Notes under the pieces: generated by a model | Database searches by the model: none | Seen by the model: the letters and a program-made list of their open reading frames with translations, nothing else | Told to the model about the DNA's origin: nothing | Position numbers and translations under genes: made by a program | NCBI RefSeq assembly: GCF_003265705.1 | Contig: NW_020312867.1 | Location: forward strand, 6,363,730 to 6,427,729 | DNA length: 64,000 nt | Direction: 5' to 3' | DNA from: Callorhinus ursinus | Lineage: Eukaryota; Chordata; Mammalia; Carnivora; Otariidae | In this document: piece by piece, positions 24,330-34,030 of the stretch | Layout of the letters: every line of letters starts with the position of its first letter | Position numbering within the stretch: position 1 is the stretch's first letter

Positions 24330-24840
24330 TTTTTCCTTTTTCATACACAAACAGAAAAGAGCACATATCATTAAGTGGACAGCTCAGTAAATTTTTCCAA
24401 ACTGAATCCATCTCCTGTGACCAATTCTCAGGTCAAGAAACAGAACACTGTCAGCACCCCAAAGATCCACTGTGCCCCCTCCCAGTCACTACCCCCAGCA
24501 AGGGTGACCCCTGTCCTGCCCTCTAATAGCATAGACTGGTTTTGCCTGTTTTAGAACTTTATGTAAATAGAACCAGACAGCATGTGCTTTTTTGCTCACA
24601 AGCCTAAGTTTGTGAGCATCATCTGTGTTGTAGCGCACGACCACCTCTAATTTGTTCTTTTCTGTTGTGGAGTGGTATTCCGCAGCCCGGATGTGCTACC
24701 GCTAGCCATTCTTTGCTGGTGGACACTGGGCTAGTTTCCGTGCGGGGGCTACTGTGAATAGCGTTCTGTGACCATGCTAGTACGTGTGCTTTAGGGCCCA
24801 TCCATACTCATTTGGTCATGTGCATACCTGGGGGTACAAG
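24330..24840 (-). mobile_element. Old L1 3' end
   Basis: Same L1M 3' end type as at 3.3, 12.4 and 53.5 kb: AAGTGGACAGCTCAGTAAAT, TGTAAATAGAACCAGACAGC, TGTGGAGTGGTATTCCGCAG read on the plus strand. Confidence 0.65.
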
Positions 24841-25334
24841 GGCTAGGTTGTAGGCTGGTCTCGGCTTTTTGGCTGAGCCTCTCCAAAGGCACTAGGAAAG
24901 AAGGAAGAGAGAAGAAGTGAGGTGCATGCTCTGTGGGAGTGGCAAAGTTGGCCTGTGTCACCCATGGTGTCCTTAATCCAGAGCTCCATTGCAGAACTCA
25001 GCACCGCACTGGGCAAAGGACAGGACGGGGTCCCGAGTGATGCAGTGATGAGTTCTACGGTGTGCACAATGCTGCCGGGGACTCTGCCGCCTAAGAGCCT
25101 GTCCCAGCCCTGAGAGTCTCTGCTCGCGTTGGGGAAATGAGGTAGAAAGCAGGAGATGGGAAGTACCACAAGCACAGGAGGTGACAGAGGAATAGCAGCG
25201 ACCTGCCATAGGAGCCAGCCAGGTGGCCTGTGAGATTGGCGCTCTGGCTTTGGAGGGGTCCAGATTTGGCAGGGGTGGAAGGTGTCTTTGTTAGTAGCCT
25301 AAAACATCTTCCTACCGAGCAAACACCCATGCAT

Positions 25335-25625
25335 TCTGCAATACCCACCTTAAATGTCACCTCTTCAGTGCAGCGCTCCAGGATCCTCTCTGTCCCTCTC
25401 ACACGCTAGGCACTTGCTTCCCAGCAGGTCCCACAACTGTCAAGTACAAACTGAATGTACATCCTGTGACCAGAAACCCTGTGGTCATTTATTTAGTCTC
25501 TCTCTCTCTCCTGCTGGCCTGCAGGCTCTGAGTGGGCAGACCTGTATCCTATTGTTCATTGCTGGGTCACCCATATTTACCATGGCATCTGGCATGAGGT
25601 AGGGGGTCCATACATATTTGTGGAA
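25335..25625 (+). mobile_element. L2 3' end remnant
   Basis: AATGTCACCTCTTCAGTGCA to GCATCTGGCATGAGGTAGGG and ACATATTTGTGG follow the L2 3' end order in sense. Confidence 0.6.
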
Positions 25626-26179
25626 AGACATGTGCCTGAGAGCATGCATGATCAAAGGAATGGAGGGGGTCACACATGGGTGATTCGGGCACAGAAGATA
25701 GTGAGTCTGTGTGACGCAGAGGTCGCAGTTTGGAACAGAAGGATATAAGGCCAGCAGGGCTGTGAAAGGCCTCGAACACCAGGCCAGAGACCTGCAACTT
25801 GCTTCTGCCAGCAGCTGGGAGCCATTGAAGGTTTTGGAGTAGGAGAGTGAAATGAACCGAGATTAATTGATGACACTTTGAAGCAATACATCACTGAAAA
25901 GGAGATTGTTGAAATTATACTTTTTACCTATTGTGGTTGTTAGGAAAGTGTATTTCAACAAGTCAGGCTCTTTTAGTTATATCCATAATGGGAAATTTAC
26001 CTAAATAGAGAAGGAATGAGGAAGCAGTACTGGACAGTTTCTCCTAGATTTCAGCAAAGGTGTCAAACTGACTATGAGGTTGCAGCCAGCTGTGTAAAAA
26101 TCAGCAAACGCATAGAATAGTTAAGCCAAGGTACTACCCAACCCACAGATCAAGTATTTTGAATTCAGGCATGTGTGAA

Positions 26180-26385
26180 GCCCTTGGTGCTTCCATCCAT
26201 GCTCCTCTTTCCTGCTGAAATGCCCTCCCTACTTGCTGCCTGTCACACTCCTCCTGCTTTCTTTGGTTCAGAGTAGATGTCACCTCTTCCAGGGACGCCC
26301 TACCCCACGCCCCTCCTTTCTCCATGATTGTCTGCACCTAGAGCACCTCTCTGCTATGGCCTGGGTTTAAATGGACAGTTCATGG
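26180..26385 (+). mobile_element. L2 remnant
   Basis: TTTCCTGCTGAAATGCCCTC, GTAGATGTCACCTCTTCCAG and GATTGTCTGCACCTAGAGCA resemble L2 3' sequence. Confidence 0.55.
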
Positions 26386-26573
26386 AGGATAGAGGTGAGT
26401 GTTAGCCCTACCAGGTATTAAAATATATTCTAGAGCTATAATATTGGGACAGGAATAGATCAATAAAATAGAATAGACAATTCCAAAAATAATGGGAAAT
26501 CAGCATGATATAATGTTGGTATTTTCTAATCCGTGGATAAAGATGAATTATTTAAAAGATGGTATGGAGGGGG

Positions 26574-26763
26574 CACCTGGGTGGCTCAGTCAGTTGAGCG
26601 TTGGACTCTTGGTTTCCCTTGGGTTGTGATCTCAGGGTTGTGATCTTGGGGTTGTGGGATTGAGGCCCTGTGGGGCTCCACGCTCAGTGGGGAGTCTGCT
26701 TGAGTCTCTCCCTCTGCCCCTGCCCCCACTCACTCATGCTGTCTCTTTAAAATAAATAGATAA
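26574..26763 (+). mobile_element. CAN-SINE
   Basis: GGGCACCTGGGTGGCTCAGT head to AAAATAAATAGATAA tail. It sits directly before another SINE in the same orientation. Confidence 0.92.
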
Positions 26764-26962
26764 GGGGCACCTGGGTGGCTCAGTTGGTTAAGAGTCTGCC
26801 TTTGGCTCAGGTCATGATCCCAGGGTCCTGGGATGGAGTCCCCTGTCAGGCTTCCAGCTTGGCAGGGAGTCTGCTTCTCCCTCTGCCCCTCCTCCCACTC
26901 ATTCTCTCAATCTCTCTCTCTTTTTCTCAAGTAAGTAAATAAAATCTTAAAAATAAAATAAA
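26764..26962 (+). mobile_element. CAN-SINE, tandem neighbour of the previous one
   Basis: Starts at the tail of the preceding SINE (GGGGCACCTGGGTGGCTCAG) and ends AAGTAAATAAAATCTTAAAA. It probably inserted into the A-rich tail. Confidence 0.93.
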
Positions 26963-27121
26963 TATAAACTAGATCTTTACCTCACTACTTATATGGAGAT
27001 TAGTGGGCATAGAGCTTACTTAAAAAAAAAGATTTACGTATAATGAAGCTATACATGCTCTACAAGAAAATATGGGTGAATTACTTTTATAATCTTTGAG
27101 TGGAATAAAACCTTTGTTTTG

Positions 27122-27336
27122 GGGTGCCTGGGTCACTCAGTCATTGGGTGTCTGCCTTCAGCTCAGGTCATGGTCCCAGGGTCCTGGGATGGAGCACCGT
27201 ATCGGGCTCCCTGCTCAGCGGGAGGCCTGTGTTTCCCTCTCCCACTCCCCTTGTTTGTGTTCCCTCTCTCGCTGTGTCTCTCTCTGTCAAATAAATAAAT
27301 AAAATCTTCACAAAAAAAACAAAACAAAACAACAAC
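27122..27336 (+). mobile_element. CAN-SINE, arctoid-type body
   Basis: GGGTGCCTGGGTCACTCAGT head, CTGTCAAATAAATAAATAAA tail, then CAAAACAAAACAAC. Duplication ACCTTTGTTTTG on both sides, inside the L1 relic. Confidence 0.94.
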
Positions 27337-28049
27337 ACCTTTGTTTTGACCTAAAATGCTTCAGCCCTAACAGAAAAAAATTGAGGGTCTAAAAATGTAA
27401 AATTTCCATATGGCAAAAAAAATCCCATCATAAATAAAATAAAAAGACAACAAAAGGACAACATATTTGCAAAATATATGACAAAAGATTAAATTTCCTT
27501 CATGAAAAAAAAGTCCACCAACTCAAATAGAGAAATGGGCAAAGAATATGAACAAGTTGTTCTAACAAATGCAAGTGACCAATAGACACATGATACACAT
27601 AAATATAATGCTCACATTCCCATATGAAGAGATGCAAAGGAAAATAAGATATACCATTTTTCACCTCTTAGATTGACAAAGACAAAAGAGCTTGCTAATA
27701 CTAAGCACTGACAAGCATGTCATAAGATGGAAACTGCCACACATTGCTGGTGGCTGAGTAAACTGGTGTAGGATTTGTGGAGGGGGATGGCCATCATTGT
27801 GAAAACCCAGAATCCTGATAATGATGATAAAAGCTGCCATTTACCAAGTACTCTGCCTGGGGAGGAGATCAAGCTGCATTTTATGGCCTGACCTCAGAAG
27901 TCATACACTCTCATTTCTGCAATATCTCATTGCTTCCACAGCCCTATTCATTGTGACAGGGGACTGGGGTGTGATACCAGGAGGTGAGGATCACAGGGAG
28001 CCATCTTAGAGGCTGACCACCACAGTGTCCAGTTTCAAAGGGGAACTTT

Positions 28050-28264
28050 TTAATGTTTTTTGAGAGAGAGAGAGAGAGAGAGAGATCTTGCGCATGCAAG
28101 CAAAGGGGTGGGGTGGAGGGGCAGAGGGAGAGAGAGAGAATTCCAAGCCAACTCCATGCTCAGCACAGAGCCTGACACGGGGCTTGATCTCACCACCCTG
28201 AGATCATGACCTGAACCGAAATCAAGGGTTGGATGCTCAACCCGCTGAGCCACCCAGGTGCCCC
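28050..28264 (-). mobile_element. CAN-SINE
   Basis: Antisense copy with (GA)n and terminal GAGCCACCCAGGTGCCCC. Duplication TCAAAGGGGAACTTT / TCAAAGGGGAGCTTT. This is the last SINE before a 19-kb SINE-free stretch. Confidence 0.94.
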
Positions 28265-28289
28265 TCAAAGGGGAGCTTTCAGTGTCAAA

Positions 28290-28425
28290 TAGTACATTAA
28301 GCACACTATCTTATTATCTACTTTGCAGATCAGGAAACTGAGGCTTCGAGAGATTTAAGTGTGGTGCCTAAGGTCACTTGTCTAGTGTCAGAGTCAGAAT
28401 TTGAACCGGTCCCATTTGGCTGGAT
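28290..28425 (-). mobile_element. MIR remnant
   Basis: AGATCAGGAAACTGAGGCTT, CTAAGGTCACTTGTCTAGTG and GAATTTGAACCGGT are antisense MIR. Confidence 0.8.
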
Positions 28426-28534
28426 GCTATTCAACCTCCTCATTGGTGTCTCTGCTGCCCCTCTCACTTCCTTATAATCTCATCTCCTCTGGTCTAAAGG
28501 CATAATTCAGACTGCATCATTTCTTCACTCTTAA

Positions 28535-28800
28535 AATAAAATCCACACACCTTACAGTCATGTACATGGCTCTGCGTGCTTGGTCCTGAATACCCTCTCA
28601 CCCTCCCCTCACCCCGGCCAATCTCGCCCTGGCCATACTAGTCACCTTTGTGTTCCTCAAACATGCCAGTCCCTTCCCAGCTCAGGACCCTTGCACCAGC
28701 TCTTGCCTCTGCCTGGAAGACTGCACCCCCATGTCTTCACCCAGTTGTCAACTTCAGCCACGCATTGAGGCTTACTCCTGAGAGGGCCCTTCCCTGACCA
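28535..28800 (+). mobile_element. L2 remnant
   Basis: TCCACACACCTTACAGTCAT, CCTTGCACCAGCTCTTGCCT, CTGCCTGGAAGACTG and CCTTCCCTGACCAC follow L2 order. Confidence 0.65.
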
Positions 28801-31110
28801 CTCAGCCTAGAGCCCATCCCTGTCTCCACCCTCAACCCCTGTCTCCACTCCACCTCCCACCCCTTCCTGGGCCTCTCCACCCCAGCTCCACTTACTCCTT
28901 GTTTCTAGGATCCAACCAAGATTCAAACTTTGCATCCAGTTGTTAATTCTCTTTAGTCTCATGATTTAGAACAGCCAAATAAGTAACAATGAATCTTTTG
29001 AAGAGTCAGGACAGTTGTGTTGTGGAGAGTCTCTCTTTCTGGATTTCTTGTCTGCTTGTCTCTCTTCATGATCAGATTCAGGTTAAGCATTTCGAGGGGG
29101 GAACACAACATGGGTAATTGCATCTCATCAGGAGGTGAGCACATTATGTCAGGTGGCCCCACTTTGGGGGCAACTGAATTTGATCACATGGTTGGAGGGT
29201 GTCTGCCAGTCTCTCCATTGTGCAGGTACCTGTTCCCTTCTGTCGTTAGTAAGTAATTTATAGGGGTAAATGGGTTTTTAAAGGCTTTGAGATGCTTGAA
29301 CAGTATCCTCTCTGCTCAGGCTAAGATCCTGCTATTCCTACTAATAACAAACCCCTGGTTCCCTTGGCCAGGTCCCCACTTGTGGAGTATGCTCATTTCA
29401 TATAGAAATCTCCTTGGGGGGGGTTTGCTGCTTAAGAAGCTCTCTAGAGCAAATGCCCTGCCAATTGTCCATTTACAAAAACACCCACCGTTTGCAGGGC
29501 CTGACACGAAGGGGACACAAGGGCAGTACTGCCGTCTTAAGCAGCTGGGAGCAGCCTTCTCTGCCCTAGGCTCCCACCAGACTGGGGCCGAAAAAGGGAC
29601 CCATCATTGGGAGAATTAGTGGTCAGGAAACTAGGTCATGCCATGCCTTGTTGGGACCTGTGCTGTGGCCACTTTAAGGATCGAGGGAGTTGTCCATAGG
29701 CACAAGGACACTGAAAGCAACCAGCACAAGGTTACTTGAGGAGTGGCAGCTCCTGCAGGACTAAGGATCTGGGAGATTTCTGCAGGCTTCAGCACACAGG
29801 AAAACTCACCTAGTTTTCAGTGCTGCTAAACAGCCAGGTTTCTCTAGGGCTCCCAACTGCTTTCTGTGGGCTGAGTGGGGCCGAGGCTGTTTTATCTCAG
29901 GGATGGTAAATGAGTTCACATTTCATGCCTAGAGAAAATCACTGCTCTGCTCTCCTGGGCGGTACTGGCTCTCTTTTATTAGTCAGAGAAGAGGTGGGTT
30001 ATCTGGGTTCAATTCCACCTTTGAACTTCAGTTGGATTTGGCTTTATATTTCAAGCCCAAATGTCCACCACTGCTGTGAGATAGTGACTCGGGCCAGGAG
30101 AAGTCAAAGGTCTCTAGAAATGTGGGAAGAGATGGGAAATCCGGGGCCTGAATTATTTCATTTTCAGAGTGAGGAAGGGCATTTCCCATGTTGGAAACGC
30201 CCACATCTCCCTGGATGAACTAAAGAGTCACAGCCACTAATTAAAATTCTAAAAATCATAACTGGGCACCAACATGTGTGGATGTGGACATGTGTGATGA
30301 GCCTCCGAACCATCCCCCACCACAGAGGATGAGAAGTAAAGATCTATTAGAGAAAACTGGGAAGGGTGTGTTGATTTGAAAACACATTTGATTTCATGGA
30401 TAAAAGGTGCTAATGAATGAATAACGTGCTTAGACCCTCTTTTAAAAAGAGAGTTAAGTTCTATATTGACAGGAAAACCTTTAGCGTGTGTGGAAGGAAG
30501 TCTGCTCTGCATGCCTTTAATTTGATGTGTTGCCATCTTTTCATTTTTCCAATGGGTGAATACTGAGCTCTGAACCTGTAGTGTTGTACTTCCAACTCAC
30601 ACCTGTAGAGGGAGCCTTGTTTACCTCGGATTGTTCACAATGCACAGCTTTCAGTGAAAGAAAGAAAAAGGCTTTTAGAGAAAAAAAGTTGGAGGGTTAA
30701 AGGCAGTCTGTTTCAAAATTGCAAACAATCGAGATGGCTCTCTTGTTTTTTCTTCTTTGCTGGTTCCACTGTGAATGAGTTGTAGCGTAAAGTCAGGAGA
30801 AATTGCCCTTCTTTTTCGGGTGCGACTAGAGGGACCAGGAGGTGGGATCGTTGTTGGTATTTTTGTTTTGTTTTGTTTTGTTTTTTACCATTTCCTCACA
30901 GAATTCCACGAGGGCAGCTCCTCATCCTTGTTAAAGCACAGGCTTTTTCTGAAGGCTGATCGGTTGTAACAGAGGTTGTGAATCTGAGGCGGGGGACATC
31001 TGCCCTTGACCCATCTTCTCTGCTAGGGTCTAATTGTGCTGTTTGGGGACGAGCGAGTTATGTTTTAGCCTGAGTTTGAGGTTGCTTGCAGGTTCAGGGT
31101 CCCCCACCCC
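28800..31110. other. Repeat-poor sequence upstream of the internal CpG island
   Basis: No SINE, L1 or exon recognised. AT-rich unique sequence with scattered GATA cores (e.g. TTTTATCTC near 29890 and GTTATCTGGG near 30000). It could hold distal promoter elements; nothing proves it. Confidence 0.45.
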
Positions 31111-31390
31111 CCACCCCGCGGCGCCCCTCGCGGTCTTCTCCTGCACCCCAGGCGGACGAGGTCTGTCTGTGTGCGGGAGGACGGCGTCTCCGATCCGCGT
31201 GGGTCTTCCCTCTCCTGCGGTGCTGTGTCTCCGCGGACAGTACGCGCCCAGGTCTGGGATGGAGCAGCATTCTTGATGTTATCCTATTACTTTACAACTG
31301 GAGCTAGCGCGCCGTAAGGAGCCGGTACCCCGTGGTCTAGAGGAGCACAATGACCGGCGGGAGGAGTGGGGTGGGGGGTGGGGAGGGAGC

Positions 31391-31414
31391 AGAGAGAGAG
31401 AGAGAGAGAGAGAG
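31391..31414. repeat. (AG)n tract
   Basis: Twelve AG units at the upstream edge of the CpG island; GAGA-type tracts are common near promoters. Confidence 0.95.
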
Positions 31415-32124
31415 TCCGCGGCGAGCGCTCGGGTTCGCTGAAATGTTTGGGTCGGACAGGTGAATGCATCCTGAAGTCACAGGCGCCCGCCAGAGAGGGA
31501 GAAGGGGAGCTTGGGAGGGTGTAAACTAAGTGGTGGGAAAGAGACAAAGGACGAGTGAAGAGGCGAGATGGTACGGAATATCGGGAGGGGGAGGGGAGAG
31601 GAGGGGGCAGAGGGTGGGCAGCGCACCGAGGGGACCGAGCTTGAACTTGATCAAGACAAGGGGGGCCCTGAGATGGGGGGGCGGCAGAGAGCCGGCCACG
31701 TGCCTGGCTTTCCCAGACCAGGGTCTCGCGGAGACCGCCCGGGGACCCAGCAGCCCCGCCCAGCGAGGACCCGCGTCCCCGGGGAACCAGGAGGCGCGAG
31801 GAGGTCCAGGGCTGCCCGAAGGCCCCAGGGCGCCGAGAGTTCCTAATGGTGCCTGAGTCACTTTCTTTGGGCTAAGTCTCTCCTCTCTTGGCCTGAACGC
31901 GGAGAGCCGGCAGGCCGGGTGCCCCCCCAACCCCCACCCTCAGACCCGAAGATTGCGGCCTCCAGGAGCGAGGGGCGGGCACAGACCCCACTGCCTTCTT
32001 TCCTGGGCTCAGCCCCGGGCCAGAATCTTCCTCGAAGCGCTTCCCCCTTAAGAGCGCTCTCCCCCCCAGAGCGCAGGGCAGCGCGTCCAGTGCGCCCTCA
32101 TCCCTCCCCCACTACCTGGCCCCG

Positions 32125-32162
<38 letters not shown>
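32125..32162. repeat. 38-base poly-C tract in the CpG island
   Basis: An uninterrupted run of 38 C, just upstream of the likely first exon. The length is extreme for a carnivore promoter and may be inexact, because homopolymers of this size are hard to sequence. The G-rich strand could form G-quadruplexes. Confidence 0.95.
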
Positions 32163-32164
<2 letters not shown>

Positions 32165-32402
32165 CCTCTCCCTCCTTTCTCCTCTCTCTGGGTGCCTCCT
32201 TTTCCTCTCTCTCCCCCTCCCCTCCGTGCCCACTCCTCCCTCTCGTCAGCCCCTCCACCTCCTCCTCCTGCTGCTCCTCCTACTCCCCCAGCGTGCGCCC
32301 TCCCTGCGCTCCCCTCCCCCCGGCCCCCGCCCCGTGCCCGGTCCCGCCCCCCCTCCCCCGCCTCCCCGTGCCCGGTGCCCCCCTCCCCCTCCCTCCCTCC
32401 CG

Positions 32403-32436
32403 GCCGCGGCGCCGCCGCCGCTGCCGCCGCCGCTCG
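32403..32436. repeat. CCG/GCC triplet-rich tract
   Basis: Imperfect run of GCC/CCG triplets in the CpG island, interrupted by CTG and CGG. It lies in the inferred 5' UTR of the short transcript. Confidence 0.8.
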
Positions 32437-32527
32437 CCTGGGCCCTCCCCCTGGCCACCCCCGCCCCCGGGCCGGGCAGTGACGCGCCGCGGCGGTGCCA
32501 GCCCCTCTCCCCGGGCGGCCGCGGCGG

Positions 32528-32545
32528 CAGCAGCAGCAGCAGCAG
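32528..32545 (+). repeat. Six-unit CAG repeat in the inferred 5' UTR
   Basis: (CAG)6 followed by CTGGAGCTG, 83 nt before the exon-1b donor. In a non-AUG reading frame it would encode Gln, Ala or Ser runs. Confidence 0.9.
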
Positions 32546-33562
32546 CTGGAGCTGTGGGGCTGTCACTGCCGCCCGCCCCGCTCACTCGCCGAGCCCGACC
32601 GCCCGTCTCCGCCTCGCCTCCCGCCCAGGTACGGAGTCCGGCCCGGATCCCCGCGATCGGGCCGTTTCCGGGCCCCCGGCCGCCGCCCCCCTCCTGCTGC
32701 CGGCCGTTGAGCTGCGGTTGGGGGGTGGGGGGGCTGGGGGGTTCTGGGGAGGGGGACGGGGGTGAGCTTCCTGCGCTGGGGCTGAGGAGGGGGGCGCAGG
32801 GAAGCGGCTGCGCCCTGGGCGGAGTGGGCTGGGGCGGGGGGCGGGTGAGTGTGACCGGGTGTGGGGGGGGGCGGGCAGAGGAGATGCACTCCGGGGGCTG
32901 TGGAGTGCCCAAGAGGTGTGCCTGGCCGCGAGTGCCGGGGGGCCGCTGGGCGCACCCCACTCCCGGGCCGTGCGCGCCGCCGGTCCTGGGGGGCGGTGAT
33001 TGTGTGCGCCGCGCCGCGGTATTGTGCGGCGGCCACACCGTTTGCAGCGGGCTCGGCACCGCGTCCCGGGGAGGAAGGCGTTCGCAGGCGGCGGGGTGGG
33101 GGCCAGGCTCGGGTTGCCGCCACCCCGGCCGCGGCGAGAGGGGAAGTGGACTGTGTTTGGGGATCTGAGGACGGGAAGCGTTGAGTGGCTGGGAGGGGCT
33201 CCCAGCCTCGGAGCGGGGAGTTGAGACGAGGTTTGCAGAGTTGAGCCCACTTCGGCAGGCCCCTGTCCCTCCCCGGAGGGGACCGGTGGCCCTTCTCAGG
33301 TGTACCAACGGAGCGGAAGCCGGGGGCGTCGGCGGACCCAGGCGAAGGGGCATTCCTTAATGAAGGGGACGCGTGGGGCGGGGGCAGCTGGCCGGGGTGA
33401 GGGCGCGCGTCCGGGTTAAGTTGGATTTACACCTCCGCCGGCCGCTATCCGCTCTCCACCTAGCCCTCCTGGGCCGGACACTTTCTCGTGGGGCCGGGGC
33501 GGGGGGGGGGTACAATCCACATTTTTTTATTCCAGCTGCTAGAATTCAGAAGTGACCGCCCA

Positions 33563-33577
33563 CCCCCCCCCCCCCCC
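33563..33577. repeat. 15-base poly-C run
   Basis: Uninterrupted C run just 3' of the CpG island. Confidence 0.95.
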
Positions 33578-33639
33578 ACAACCTGGAGCAGCGTTTGCCA
33601 GAGTCCGGTCGCCCCTACTGGGCCGCGCTTCCTGGGGGA

Positions 33640-34030
33640 AGTTCTCATTAAGCCTGACTAATTAGCATTATTCCTGGAGAAAGGTTAAGGTTAGACCGTC
33701 CTTTTCCTTACCAGGAGGCCCACCCCCCTCCTCCCCATTCCCTTCTCCCTTCCCCCTCCCCAAGAGCACAAAAGCACAAAAAGAAAGTGTGAAGAGGCGC
33801 AGATCAATGGAGAAGCCACAAACCCATTAATTCAAATGGAACCTTTTTCCCCCCTCTAAAACATTGATTTTTCTTTCTGTCTGCTCTGAGGGGAGATTAA
33901 TAACCTCCTGATTTCACCTGAAATGGTGTTTGGACTCTGTGATTTCCTCCTCTTTCTGAGAAGGATTGTGGCTTGAAATAGATTCTCCCTTGAGATAAAG
34001 CCCTACTTATCCCAGAATCAGCTGGAAACC
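33640..34030. promoter_or_regulatory. Candidate intronic enhancer downstream of the CpG island
   Basis: AT-rich unique segment next to very GC-rich DNA, with CTAATTAGC (33658-33666), CATTAATTCAAAT, AGATTAATAACC, and an opposed GATA pair GAGATAAAG / ACTTATCCC near 33991-34014. Motif reading only; conservation unknown. Confidence 0.35.

Larger units (their letters stand above)
26400..27790 (+). mobile_element. Old L1 ORF2 relic, split by three SINEs
   Basis: Plus-strand L1 ORF2 order: CCCTACCAGGTATTAAAATA, ATAGAATAGACAATTCCAAA, AAATATGGGTGAATTACTTT, GAGAAATGGGCAAAGAATAT, ATACCATTTTTCACCTCTTA, CCACACATTGCTGGTGGCTG. Frames are broken throughout. Confidence 0.85.
32165..32628 (+). other. NOL4L: Probable non-coding first exon of the short NOL4L transcript (5' end unknown)
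   Basis: The sequence ...CTCCCGCCCAG|GTACGG gives a plausible donor at 32629. Pyrimidine-rich DNA, GCC-rich triplets and six CAG codon-like units precede it. I see no ATG between about 31860 and 32628, so translation should start after splicing, at 40854 in the exon beginning 40821. The frame that would join to that exon is open upstream, so a non-AUG start adding a Pro/Arg/Ala-rich N-terminus cannot be excluded. The left boundary given here is only a guess. Confidence 0.55.
31110..33500 (+). promoter_or_regulatory. NOL4L: CpG island, probable internal promoter of NOL4L
   Basis: A roughly 2.4-kb block of very high GC with abundant CpG begins abruptly near 31110 and fades by 33500. It holds many CCGCCC/GGGCGG-type GC boxes, no TATA box at an obvious place, a 38-C homopolymer, CCG/GCC triplet runs and a CAG run. 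It lies inside the 35-kb intron between coding exons 5593-5702 and 40821-40962, with a usable 5' splice site on the + strand at 32629. The human gene is known to make a shorter isoform from an internal start, which fits. The exact transcription start cannot be read, and divergent antisense transcription from such an island is possible. Confidence 0.8.

Noticed and set aside
27122..27336. tRNA gene in the SINE head
   Set aside because: The CAN-SINE head derives from a tRNA, but it lacks an intact cloverleaf and mature acceptor stem; it is a retroposon.
31919..33353. Long ORFs on both strands of the CpG island (up to 357 codons)
   Set aside because: They are Pro/Arg/Gly-rich readings of GC-rich DNA, run through the poly-C tract, overlap each other on both strands, mostly lack an ATG start and show no domain.
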